From: JBJMQS01 sp045802605
Lineage (GTDB): Bacteria > Planctomycetota > Planctomycetia > Gemmatales > Gemmataceae
Assembly: GCA_045802605.1 (NCBI GenBank)
Contig: JBJMQS010000030.1
Span: forward strand, 1 to 64,000
Length of the DNA: 64,000 bases
Direction: 5' to 3'
In this document: positions 35,958-43,003 of the stretch, piece after piece
How positions within the stretch are numbered: the stretch's first letter is position 1
Layout: every line of letters starts with the position of its first letter
Position numbers and translations under genes: made by a program
The notes under the pieces: model-generated
What the model was told of the DNA's origin: nothing
Database searches by the model: none
What the model saw: only the letters and a program-made list of their open reading frames with translations

Positions 35958-36536
35958 ATGAAGATCGTTCGCATGGTTTCGTTCGCGGCGCTCATCGTCG
36001 CGGTCGGCACGCTCGTCGCCGACGACAAGAAGTATGACATGCAGGCCGCGATGACGGCCATGATGCAGCACGGCACCCCCGGCGACGCCCACAAGGTCTT
36101 CGAGAGCTATGCCGGCAAGTGGACGTACACGGGCAAGTGGTACATGCCCGACGGCAAAGCAATGGAAATGGCCGGCACCGCCGACTCCAAGATCGACATG
36201 GACGGGCGGTTCTATTCGGAGCATGTCAAAGGCAATGACCCGAAGATGCCGTTCGAAGGCAAAGGCTGGTGGGGTTACGACAACGCCAAGAAGAAATACT
36301 GGTTCTGCTGGATTGACAGCATGACCACCAGCTTGGGCCAGGGCGAAGGCACCTGGGACAAGGCGAACAACACGATGACTTGGACCAGCGAAATGTATGA
36401 CCCGTACGAAAAGAAGAATTGCAAGATGAAGGAAGTCCAGGTCGTGAAAGCCGACACGATCGATCGCACGTTCTACCGTGTCGAGGGCGGCAAAGACCGT
36501 AAGGAAATGGAACTGCACTGCACCCGAGCGAAGTAA
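35958..36536 (+). CDS. DUF1579 secreted protein, copy 2
   Basis: 192 residues, collinear with and very similar to the preceding gene, including the leader (MKIVRMVSFAALIVAVGTLV, ADDKK) and the core ESYAGKWTYTGKWYMPDG, DMDGRFYSEHVKG, YWFCWIDSMTTSLGQGEGTW. Differences cluster in the loop after the first strand pair and in charged surface positions, as expected after duplication and divergence. GGAGAG precedes the ATG. A hairpin with a T-run lies immediately downstream, so this ends the two-gene unit. Confidence 0.85.
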   Translation: MKIVRMVSFAALIVAVGTLVADDKKYDMQAAMTAMMQHGTPGDAHKVFESYAGKWTYTGKWYMPDGKAMEMAGTADSKIDMDGRFYSEHVKGNDPKMPFEGKGWWGYDNAKKKYWFCWIDSMTTSLGQGEGTWDKANNTMTWTSEMYDPYEKKNCKMKEVQVVKADTIDRTFYRVEGGKDRKEMELHCTRAK

Positions 36537-36542
36537 GAGGAG

Positions 36543-36632
36543 AAGAGTTAACCGCAGAGAGCGCTGAGAAAATCAAAACATGAATTTGGTATTCTCAGCG
36601 CTCTCTGCGTACTCTGCGGTTAACTCTTTTTT
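36543..36632 (+). terminator. Hairpin with T-run ending the DUF1579 pair
   Basis: AAGAGTTAACCGCAGAG followed by AGCGCTGAGAA (36543-36570) pairs with 36592-36627; the right arm carries a 9-base insertion (TACGCAGAG-type) that bulges. A run of T follows (CTCTTTTTTTTT). It shares its core with the hairpin at 32790-32869. The position between convergent genes suits bidirectional termination. Confidence 0.75.
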
Positions 36633-36637
36633 TTAAC

Positions 36638-38143
36638 CTAATTCGATCCAAGCGCTGGGTCGCTCGAGAGTGATGGCAGATACGGCGCGGTCTCCAAGCC
36701 GGCGGGCATCGTTCCCACTCCAGCCTCACCATCCGCCGTCGCCGGGAATGTGCCCGTGTCCGAAGCCGTGAGCAATCCCCGCGCTTCGTAACTCGCCAAA
36801 TCATCCAGCAAGACACTCACCGCTTGATATCGCTCCTCCGGCTCCGGCGCGAGCATTCGCCCGAGCAACACGGCCAAGGGTTTCGGCAACTCCGATGCGA
36901 TTTCCGCGACTCGCGGCACCTCACCCTTCGAGATCAAGAGCAACACCTCGCCCGGAGTCGCTGCGTCGAATGCGAGCCGGCCGGTGAACAGGTGGAAAAA
37001 CGTCGTGCCCAGCGAAAAGATATCCGACCGTTCATCGAGATGTTCGCCGCGGGCCTGCTCGGGGGCCATGTAGTGTGGCGTGCCGCGCACGGGGTTGCGC
37101 GTGCCCGAGATCGTTGGGTCGGCGTCCATGAATTTGAACAACCCGAAGTCGCCGAGCTTGACGTTGCCTTCAGTCGTCAGCAATAGATTGTGCGGCTTCA
37201 CATCGCGATGCAGCACACCGTTGTTGTGCGCATAGCGGAGCCCTTCGATCGCTTGGCGAAACCATCGCAGGCCCAACTCCACTGGCGCGGGCCCGTGCTG
37301 GGCCACCCATCGCGCAAGATCGCCGCCCGCCTGATATTCCATCGCAATCCAGCCGAGCACGCCGTCGCCGGATGGCAATGTGCCCGCCGCGAAGACCGGC
37401 ACGATGTACGGGCACTGGAACTGCCCAAGCACCAAGGCTTCGCGGGTGAAACGAGCGGCCATCTCGTCGTCGGTGCCGCCTTGGTGCCGAGCCACTTTGA
37501 CGGCCACGGTGCGATTGAGGCTCAACTGCGTCGCCAGATAGACTTCGCTCATGCCGCCGCGGGCCAGGCGTTTGTTGAGCCGATAGTCGCCGCCGAGTTC
37601 CAAACCCACGACCGCTTTGACGATCGGCGAGTGCCGGTGCGGATCGTAGCGGATCGCCGCGGCCGCCTGCGCTTCGGGGAAATGCCCCGCCGCCAAATGA
37701 ACGAACGCACCACGCAGCCGATCGTGCAGTTGCTCGGTCAAATCCTCCGGCGTGTCTTCGGTCGAGCCGCTGACTCGCAGAAGGATCACCGAACAATCGG
37801 GTTCATCTGGGGCCGTGGGGTCGGACGCACCGGTGTAAGTCGAGATGTGCAGGTCTTCCAGATCGAAATGGTCGGCCGCGAGCGCGGTGGTGATGCACGC
37901 GATCGTGCCGGGATAATCCACGCACACGACCACGATCTCGAACACTCCGCGACCCAGGGCCGCGACCTCGAGCGCCAATGGCTCGGCCGCCGACACCTCG
38001 GCCAAGAGCCGCATGTGCCGGGCGATCTCGGTGACCGCGTATCGCTCGGCGTAACTGGCGGGCATGCGCCGCAGGTGCCGCTCGACCCGCGCCGGCTCGA
38101 CGTTCGGGCAGTGCGGCACAATCGCTTCCGGAAGATTCAGCAT
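36638..38143 (-). CDS. Ser/Thr protein kinase with N-terminal ACT-like domain
   Basis: 501 residues from the ATG at 38143. Residues 15-60 (VEPARVERHLRRMPASYAER, IARHMRLL) and 66-130 (VFEIVVVCVDYPGTIACITT, ALAADHFDLEDLHI) resemble the ACT-like regulatory part found near GlnD-type proteins. The kinase domain follows: G-loop LARGGMSEVYLA (~193-204), Lys in VAVKVA (216), HRDVKPHN (312-319), DFG (332-334) and APE. The C-terminal ~40 residues are a Gly/Pro-rich tail without a transmembrane segment, so the kinase is soluble, unlike PASTA kinases. An ACT-like sensor suggests amino-acid or small-metabolite control of kinase activity. The upstream in-frame extension is Ser/Arg-rich and unlikely to be translated. 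Confidence 0.88.
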   Translation of the reverse strand: MLNLPEAIVPHCPNVEPARVERHLRRMPASYAERYAVTEIARHMRLLAEVSAAEPLALEVAALGRGVFEIVVVCVDYPGTIACITTALAADHFDLEDLHISTYTGASDPTAPDEPDCSVILLRVSGSTEDTPEDLTEQLHDRLRGAFVHLAAGHFPEAQAAAAIRYDPHRHSPIVKAVVGLELGGDYRLNKRLARGGMSEVYLATQLSLNRTVAVKVARHQGGTDDEMAARFTREALVLGQFQCPYIVPVFAAGTLPSGDGVLGWIAMEYQAGGDLARWVAQHGPAPVELGLRWFRQAIEGLRYAHNNGVLHRDVKPHNLLLTTEGNVKLGDFGLFKFMDADPTISGTRNPVRGTPHYMAPEQARGEHLDERSDIFSLGTTFFHLFTGRLAFDAATPGEVLLLISKGEVPRVAEIASELPKPLAVLLGRMLAPEPEERYQAVSVLLDDLASYEARGLLTASDTGTFPATADGEAGVGTMPAGLETAPYLPSLSSDPALGSN

Positions 38144-38285
38144 CAACGTATTGTCCCGTTGCCGCCAATTCTTTCCAGGGCGGTTGAAATGAGAATCACC
38201 TAACCTGAGTGAGGATTGCACATTAGAAATTGCGGTGCGGCACAACGGCCGCGAGAATCGACTTGTCAGATTAGGCGAATCGCCG

Positions 38286-38759
38286 TCACTCGCGCGGCTT
38301 GCCGAACTCCTGCACGAAGTACCAGCGGCCCGATTTGCCTTGGGCCACGCCGGCGCCCATCTCAGTGAACTCCTTGTTGAGCATGTTCTCACGATGGTGT
38401 GGCGAGTCTTTCCAACCTTTCATGGTGACCGAGACCGGGTCCTTGTGCCCCAAAGACATCGCGACGTTCTCGCCGATCATGCGGAACTTGTAGCCGGCCG
38501 CCTCGATGCGGTCTTTCATGTCTTTGCCGTCGAGGACGTGGCCGTTCTTGTCGTCGTCGCCGTATTTGTCTTGCCGGGCCATGTTGTCGGCGTGGGCTTG
38601 GGCGATCTTCATGAGCGCGTCGCTCGTCTTCAACTCGGCCAACTTCTCCGCCTTGCGAAACTCATTGGTGAGCCGGACGATCTCCTGAGCCGGCGAGTCC
38701 TTCGGCTTATCCGCCCAAAGCGGCATCGCCAGGACGAATACGACTGCTTGCAGACACAT
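38286..38759 (-). CDS. CAP/SCP-domain secreted protein
   Basis: 157 residues. The start at ATG 38759 follows GGGAGG eight bases upstream; a GTG at 38768 is less likely. A signal peptide (MCLQAVVFVLAMPLWADK) precedes a CAP domain: LTNEFRKAEKLAELKTSDAL, AQAHADNMARQDK, YKFRMIGENVAMSLG, MKGWKDSPHHRENMLNKEFTEMGAGVA and WYFVQEFG. The family's His/Glu pocket residues (HADNMA, GENVA, SPHHRENM) are present. Bacterial CAP proteins are exported and often bind lipids, glycans or metal; the specific role is unknown. It is separated by ~140 bases from the kinase gene downstream. Confidence 0.88.
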   Translation of the reverse strand: MCLQAVVFVLAMPLWADKPKDSPAQEIVRLTNEFRKAEKLAELKTSDALMKIAQAHADNMARQDKYGDDDKNGHVLDGKDMKDRIEAAGYKFRMIGENVAMSLGHKDPVSVTMKGWKDSPHHRENMLNKEFTEMGAGVAQGKSGRWYFVQEFGKPRE

Positions 38760-38860
38760 CGCGCCCACCTCCCTACCACGGACGATTCTAGCCGAGGTGC
38801 AGTGCTGCTAAGTTAATGCCAAAGGTCCGGAAGTCACCACGAGCGAATTGCGGGTTCGCC

Positions 38861-38941
38861 CGGCGGGGATAAACCCCGCCGCTCCTAAAGACATAAGTCG
38901 CGCGTTTTGTTTGAAAGGAGCGGCGGGGTTTATCCCCGCCG
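38861..38941. repeat. 26-bp perfect inverted repeat
   Basis: CGGCGGGGATAAACCCCGCC plus GCTCCT (38861-38886) is repeated inverted at 38916-38941 with a 29-nt centre. Each arm is itself a palindrome (CGGCGGGG-ATAA-ACCCCGCCG). It is the last of the core-genome type repeats before the tRNA-Lys remnant. Confidence 0.75.
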
Positions 38942-39048
38942 TGCCGAACGAACCTCGGCGGCCCGCGGGTGTCGTTTCCCCGGGGAACGCCGCCCCGGCC
39001 GGCCAAAACTTGCCTTGCTCGGCACCGTCAGGTACAACACGACTTCCA

Positions 39049-39087
<39 letters not shown>

Positions 39088-39198
39088 AAGTTGTCGTCGC
39101 TTCAAATTCGCTAGACGTGCAGTGGATTTCAACATCCTGCAAGCGAACTGTTACCATTCTGTAGCCATTCTTGAAATACCGATCTTAAGGAGGCGCTT

Positions 39199-39513
39199 GT
39201 GATTAGCCGAGACCCTTCCGAGGTTCCCGATTTATCGGATGAGCTCGAACAGGCAGCACGCTCAACTAACAAAGGCATTGCTCACATCATCTGTGAGCCA
39301 AAGGATGCAAAGGTGAATGAACCGGGCGGAGTTTCCTTCTTCGCCCTAATGGACTTTCTGCCGCGGATTGGCGAAACAATTCTCACTCAAAACAAAAGGC
39401 GATGCCGCGTTGTCGATGTCTTCCATACCGTGAACCCGGCTAGGAAAGCGGGCAACCAGATCGGATTCTCAATGATACCAATCGTTATTGCTGAGCTTAT
39501 CGACGAAGAATAG
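39199..39513 (+). CDS. Small hypothetical protein next to the left end
   Basis: 104 residues, not recognised. The GTG start at 39199 is supported by a near-ideal ribosome binding site (AAGGAGG, five bases away). The composition is soluble with an acidic N-terminus and C-terminus (LIDEE) and a basic middle (NKRRCRVVDVF). It is transcribed away from the tRNA remnant and towards the integrase gene. No domain, signal peptide or membrane segment is visible. Confidence 0.6.
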   Translation: MISRDPSEVPDLSDELEQAARSTNKGIAHIICEPKDAKVNEPGGVSFFALMDFLPRIGETILTQNKRRCRVVDVFHTVNPARKAGNQIGFSMIPIVIAELIDEE

Positions 39514-39616
39514 TCCTAGCGTGACCGGCCGTTTTCCTTACCGTTCGACCTGCGTATCTCTTCCGCAATCAAGCTTGCCCGCTTGGGCGAATAAAAGAAG
39601 TCTGATGTGATCGGGT

Positions 39617-39772
39617 CTACCAAATGAACTGTTCTGGGTCGGCCGGGTGTCGCAAAGCGCATGATCCATCATCCGGTTGATACCATCCAAAAGTCATTAG
39701 CATTTCAAATGTTCGCTTTAATTCTCGACGGTTATCGTCTAGAGGGGCATCCTTTTCTTTAGGGTCTTTCAT
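39617..39772 (-). CDS. Very small protein downstream of the integrase
   Basis: 51 residues from the ATG at 39772, which follows GGAGAG at six bases; the extension to 39799 has a poor site. Highly charged N-terminus (MKDPKEKDAPLDDNRRELKR), then GWYQPDDGSCALRHPADPEQFIW. Not recognised. It follows the integrase gene by 36 bases on the same strand and may be co-expressed, perhaps as a recombination or regulatory accessory. Confidence 0.5.
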   Translation of the reverse strand: MKDPKEKDAPLDDNRRELKRTFEMLMTFGWYQPDDGSCALRHPADPEQFIW

Positions 39773-39808
39773 ATTTCTCTCCGTGTTCGTGATTGCCATC
39801 GAAATATC

Positions 39809-40984
39809 TTACCTGGATCTTCCATTGCTCTTCCCGTTCAACCGCAGCTTCTCCGCCATGCCGCCGAGAACTTCATCCGACGTGCGTTTCTGATCTGTGG
39901 CTATGTAGTAGCGCTGCATGGTTTCGGGGCTAACACCGAACGCCGCACCCGCCCGTTTCGTATTGATATCCGCCTCTGCCGCGCGAGTGAACGCAGCCCT
40001 TCGGAAATCGTGCGAGCTAAGGTCTCTGCCTGTCTCCTCTTCGTATGCCTGCATCGTGTGCTGGATCCACCAATAGAGCCGGTCCGGGGAGAACTCTGTA
40101 ATCACCCGGTTCGTCCGTGCTCCCCGTTCCTTATTTGCCTCTATCATCTCCTGCGGGTATCGCTCCCAGATATATGTCGGGCCTGCGTATTTCGTCAGGG
40201 CTTTGTAAATGTCTTTGGGGAGTATGGCATGCCGCTCCGAGCGATTCTTGGTTTGCTCCGCCGCGAATACCAATCGACCATCCTGAAGCTGATCCGACTT
40301 GATGCCGCATAAATCGGCGAGACGACACGCGGTTAACGCCTTCACCTCAAAAAACAGCTTTGGCATTTCCCAATCTGGGAACCGCTCCTCAAGCCAGTTG
40401 TAGAAGTGCTTTAGGTCCGCCGTTTTCACGTACTTAACTTGAGGTCGGTCAAGCTTTGGTTGAGCAACGTCTTCAAACGGATTTTCTTTCGTGATGTGCA
40501 ATTCCTTGAACCGCTTGAACACGGCTTTCAACGTCCGCAGTCGGCTGTCGAGTGACTTGGGCTTCGCCTGATATTTCTCCTTGAACCTCTCGGCGTCGTC
40601 TTCGGTAACTTCCGCAGGGCCACGACTGGGGAAGAGGCCCTTAAATCTCGTCAGCGTCTCGATGTACCCCTTGATGGTTCTTGGGCGTCGGCCGTCAGCT
40701 TCCATCGAGTGCTTAAGCTGATCTTCCGCTTGCTCCCATTCAACGCCTTCATGCCGCTGGGGCTTTAAAGGTTGTTTCTGCCCGTACTCTTCGAGGATTT
40801 TTTCTTGAGCCGCTTCGTTCGCTTGTGCTTTCTTCGATTGATCAGTGCTTCGGAAAACCCTTTTCCCAGTTGGGGCCTGAAAGCGCACATAATAGCAAGG
40901 CGATTCACCGTCAGACCTTTCCACAAGCGCATAGCGAATCCGCTCGCCTGTTGGGAGTGTCACGTAGTTCCGCTGCCAAGCCAT
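39809..40984 (-). CDS. Tyrosine-recombinase integrase
   Basis: 391 residues from the ATG at 40984 (an ATG nine bases upstream is possible). The N-terminal arm-binding-like region is followed by a SAM-like core-binding domain (~85-160) and the catalytic domain: Arg in TACRLADLCGIK (~221), HDFRR (H325, R328) and the nucleophile Tyr in ETMQRYYIATD (359 or 360). The position usually held by a second His/Trp before the Tyr is replaced in RAGAAFGVSPETM. By position it should catalyse integration into, and excision from, the tRNA-Lys site 2 kb away; excision would need the HTH protein just upstream. Confidence 0.92.
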   Translation of the reverse strand: MAWQRNYVTLPTGERIRYALVERSDGESPCYYVRFQAPTGKRVFRSTDQSKKAQANEAAQEKILEEYGQKQPLKPQRHEGVEWEQAEDQLKHSMEADGRRPRTIKGYIETLTRFKGLFPSRGPAEVTEDDAERFKEKYQAKPKSLDSRLRTLKAVFKRFKELHITKENPFEDVAQPKLDRPQVKYVKTADLKHFYNWLEERFPDWEMPKLFFEVKALTACRLADLCGIKSDQLQDGRLVFAAEQTKNRSERHAILPKDIYKALTKYAGPTYIWERYPQEMIEANKERGARTNRVITEFSPDRLYWWIQHTMQAYEEETGRDLSSHDFRRAAFTRAAEADINTKRAGAAFGVSPETMQRYYIATDQKRTSDEVLGGMAEKLRLNGKSNGRSR

Positions 40985-41017
40985 CTTGCCCACGCTTAAC
41001 TCTCTCCAAACGAGATG

Positions 41018-41194
41018 TCAACGACGTGGCTTGGAGGCGAGAAAATGATCGAGGACTTCGCGGGTGAACAAAAGTCGGCCAGGACTACCCGGAAGGGGAG
41101 AAAGCCGTCCGCGTTTGACGAGACCGTAAAGGCCATGAAGCGTCTTGCGGAGATAAGCTGCCGACTCTTCGGCATTCAGATACGGGCTTTCCAT
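41018..41194 (-). CDS. Excisionase-like helix-turn-helix protein
   Basis: 58 residues from the ATG at 41194; an ATG at 41236 would add 14 residues. YLNAEESAAYLRKTLHGLYGLVKRGRLSPLPGSPGRLLFTREVLDHFL is a MerR-like/HTH_17 winged helix typical of excisionases and DNA-binding directionality factors. It lies directly upstream of, and on the same strand as, the integrase, the usual xis-int arrangement. It would bend DNA at the att site and bias the integrase towards excision. Confidence 0.8.
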   Translation of the reverse strand: MESPYLNAEESAAYLRKTLHGLYGLVKRGRLSPLPGSPGRLLFTREVLDHFLASKPRR

Positions 41195-41241
41195 ATCACC
41201 CCCCAGAAACAGGCCCTTCCGTGAGCCACACACCATCCTTG

Positions 41242-41439
41242 TTAATTCACCGAGAACGCAACCCTCGGGCGTAGCCGCCTCTTCAAATCGCCGAGCGCAT
41301 CGACAATCAGGTCACGCGTCATGGTGAACGCGGTGATCCGTCTGTCGGTACACATATGCGTGCAGTTTTGGGCCACGAAGTGCGTCGCATGTTCCGTGGC
41401 GATCTGACGCATTGCTCGATCATCCGACGATTCCCTCAC
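41242..41439 (-). CDS. Small basic protein of the micro-gene string
   Basis: 65 residues. The start is GTG at 41439, overlapping the previous stop as GTGA, with GGGAGG six bases upstream, so translation is coupled. No domain is recognised. It has a His/Cys-containing middle (HATHFVAQNCTHMCTD) and a basic C-terminus (KRRLRPRVAF). No membrane helix. A conserved-looking coupling in a tight operon argues that it is real. Confidence 0.6.
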   Translation of the reverse strand: MRESSDDRAMRQIATEHATHFVAQNCTHMCTDRRITAFTMTRDLIVDALGDLKRRLRPRVAFSVN

Positions 41440-41585
41440 GGCTTGCCTCCCTCTTTCAATGCGGACCTGACTGTGCGCGCTATGACGCGAGCAATTAGAC
41501 CCCAGGTTTTGTTCGTACCTCCAATCCGAGCCACGATAAATGCCGCAGCGGCCCGCGACTTCTCACCGATATCGGAGTGTTTCAT
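41436..41585 (-). CDS. 49-residue protein of the micro-gene string
   Basis: The start at ATG 41585 follows GGAGG and overlaps the upstream stop by four bases (ATGA). The sequence has a helical, Arg/Ala-rich centre (RAAAAFIVARIGG, GLIARVIARTVRSALKEG), one or two short amphipathic helices. Not recognised. The extension to 41645 overlaps a real gene and is not needed. Confidence 0.6.
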   Translation of the reverse strand: MKHSDIGEKSRAAAAFIVARIGGTNKTWGLIARVIARTVRSALKEGGKP

Positions 41586-41884
41586 GTCCCCTCCGGCGAG
41601 ACGTTGACCGCTTCGAGCAGGTAGATCCGCTCCAGCCCCATCCAATGCTGGAGCCGCTTCAGTGCTTCGCCCTCTCTTCCGTGATTCAGGCCGTAGTCAA
41701 TGACGCACTCATAGCGACCGATATCGCCGAGCCGTCCGTAGACCATCTTGCGAAAGCTCTGCGAGACCTTGAGGGAGGTCCACTTGTGGGCGTTCTTCGC
41801 TGTTCGATGAATGCACACCGCCGCGATCACAACCTCAATCGCAAGGATCACCATGAGGTCAGGTTGTGGCCAAATTGGCGTCAT
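41582..41884 (-). CDS. Single-pass small membrane protein
   Basis: 100 residues. An N-terminal transmembrane helix (LMVILAIEVVIAAVCI) is followed by a basic, probably cytoplasmic domain (HRTAKNAHKW, SFRKMVYGRL) and a soluble C-terminus. GGAGG precedes the ATG, which overlaps the upstream stop (ATGA). Not recognised. Its place in a chain of membrane proteins behind a coupling ATPase suggests a transfer or envelope role. Confidence 0.65.
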   Translation of the reverse strand: MTPIWPQPDLMVILAIEVVIAAVCIHRTAKNAHKWTSLKVSQSFRKMVYGRLGDIGRYECVIDYGLNHGREGEALKRLQHWMGLERIYLLEAVNVSPEGT

Positions 41885-42216
41885 GCCGCCTCCGGCAAGC
41901 AGTTCGCTAGAGCGAGGCGAAACTTGTCACGGGCCAAGCGTGCGTGATGAGCACACCCAGCGGTCATTGCGCTGAAGGCAAGCAGTAAAGCTGCCGCCAC
42001 ATCGTCCAAATGTCCCACAAGCCAGACACCTGGAGGAAAGAACTTGAAAGGGCAAATGAGGAACAGCCCGCACGCGGTCGCGGTGATCCAGCCAAACCAT
42101 TCCAGCATCCGATCCTTCAGGTTGTTTTCCGGTAGCGTGTGCAACGCTCCGAAAATCGCACCGATGATGCAGAGCAATCCCACGCCAGTGAAGAATCGCT
42201 CAATCGAGTAGTCCAT
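41881..42216 (-). CDS. DUF1232-like membrane protein
   Basis: 111 residues. Three hydrophobic segments: GVGLLCIIGAIFGALHT, WITATACGLFLICPF and DDVAAALLLAFSAMTAG. The central block CPFKFFPPGVWLVGHLDDV resembles the DUF1232/YkvA pattern (P-x-D-L-x-P-x-x-x-x-x-x-G-x-x-D-D), which is an assignment by eye. AGGAG lies seven bases before the ATG. The stop overlaps the next start. Confidence 0.6.
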   Translation of the reverse strand: MDYSIERFFTGVGLLCIIGAIFGALHTLPENNLKDRMLEWFGWITATACGLFLICPFKFFPPGVWLVGHLDDVAAALLLAFSAMTAGCAHHARLARDKFRLALANCLPEAA

Positions 42217-42231
42217 GTTTTTTCTCCTGGC

Positions 42232-42309
42232 TCATGCGGGCTTCAGGGGCGGGCCACCCCTGAATACCTCGATGATGAGCCTGATGGTGAAGATCACATC
42301 TTCGAGCAC
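42232..42309 (-). CDS. 25-residue micro-ORF with strong ribosome binding site
   Basis: GTG start at 42309 with AAGGAGG five bases upstream. The peptide begins MLEDVIFTIRLIIEVF and ends in RGGPPLKPA, so it is a short hydrophobic, amphipathic helix with a basic Pro-rich tail. It lies 10 bases after the preceding micro-ORF and 15 before the DUF1232-like gene. Too short for homology; the case rests on the site, the spacing and the operon position. Confidence 0.55.
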   Translation of the reverse strand: MLEDVIFTIRLIIEVFRGGPPLKPA

Positions 42310-42319
42310 CGCATCCTCC

Positions 42320-42394
42320 TTAAGCGCCAGTCAGGCCCTTGAGAATCAACAGCCACTTCAGCCAGTCCATCGCGTCGTCGTTTTCACTCGACAT
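42320..42394 (-). CDS. 24-residue micro-ORF
   Basis: ATG at 42394 with AAGGA seven bases upstream. The peptide is an acidic head (MSSENDDAMD) and a hydrophobic Trp/Leu helix (WLKWLLILKGLTGA), the shape of a single-span or membrane-surface peptide. It overlaps nothing and is spaced like the adjoining micro-ORFs. Confidence 0.55.
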   Translation of the reverse strand: MSSENDDAMDWLKWLLILKGLTGA

Positions 42395-42436
42395 TTCAGT
42401 TTCCTTGTGGGCGAAGGTTAGGGCGATGGGGGCTTG

Positions 42437-42496
42437 TCAGTCGCTCTGGGCTACGTCGCGAAAATGCTCAAGTAACGCAGCTAATAGGTCCCACAT
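42437..42496 (-). CDS. 19-residue micro-ORF
   Basis: ATG at 42496 preceded by AAAGGAGAG. The peptide MWDLLAALLEHFRDVAQSD is a plausible amphipathic helix. It starts 17 bases after the stop of the 53-residue membrane protein. A site this strong before so short a frame suggests either a functional peptide or a translational-coupling leader. Confidence 0.45.
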   Translation of the reverse strand: MWDLLAALLEHFRDVAQSD

Positions 42497-42513
42497 AGCG
42501 CTCTCCTTTTGGG

Positions 42514-42675
42514 CTACCTGAAGTACCGCCGGATAGCACGCGCTACCACGGCTTGCATAACAGGACTGTCCTTGGCCGCCTTAATGGCGCGCCTGACGCG
42601 GTAAATGGCGAACCCAACGGCGAGGAGAATTATCCAAACCATCGGGCCATCGGCCTGGGCCAGTAGCGGCGTCAT
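42514..42675 (-). CDS. 53-residue single-pass membrane protein
   Basis: ATG at 42675 with AAGGAGT upstream. One transmembrane helix (PMVWIILLAVGFAIY) and a long basic tail (RVRRAIKAAK, AVVARAIRRYFR), so the C-terminus should lie inside. It resembles in form the small inner-membrane subunits of secretion and conjugation machines, but no family is recognised. Confidence 0.65.
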   Translation of the reverse strand: MTPLLAQADGPMVWIILLAVGFAIYRVRRAIKAAKDSPVMQAVVARAIRRYFR

Positions 42676-42700
42676 CGTAAGACTCCTTTGTTAAAAAGGT

Positions 42701-42982
42701 TCACTCGCCAATCACCCGCACGCGACTTTTCTGCGGTTGTGCACCGTAAAGGTCCTGGACTTTGCTTTGCAGTGCCTCTGTTGTCGGAACATCTCGTTGT
42801 TCAGTAATCTCGATGCCTGTCGCCGTGCCATACATTCCGCCAGGCGTCGCCCGACTGACGTTGGAACTCGGAAAGATCGCATTGCGAACTTCGTCGAGAC
42901 CTCCTCTCAAAAACGCCTCGCCGCTGCCGCGGCCGATATGTAGATTTTTCCACCATTCCGAAACTCGCTCTTTCAAGCCCAT
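42701..42982 (-). CDS. Small soluble hypothetical protein
   Basis: 93 residues. ATG at 42982 with GGAGG six bases upstream. Residues 1-20 are a charged helix (GLKERVSEWWKNLHIGRGSG), and the rest is polar and Gly/Thr-rich with PQKSRVRVIGE at the end. No membrane segment or known domain. It sits between the 191-residue membrane protein and the micro-ORFs, on the same strand. Confidence 0.6.
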   Translation of the reverse strand: MGLKERVSEWWKNLHIGRGSGEAFLRGGLDEVRNAIFPSSNVSRATPGGMYGTATGIEITEQRDVPTTEALQSKVQDLYGAQPQKSRVRVIGE

Positions 42983-43003
42983 GGGAAACCTCCGGGGAAG
43001 GGA

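Noticed and set aside
37190..38203. 337-residue plus-strand frame opposite the ACT kinase
   Set aside because: Antisense to a kinase with complete catalytic motifs; no start signal.
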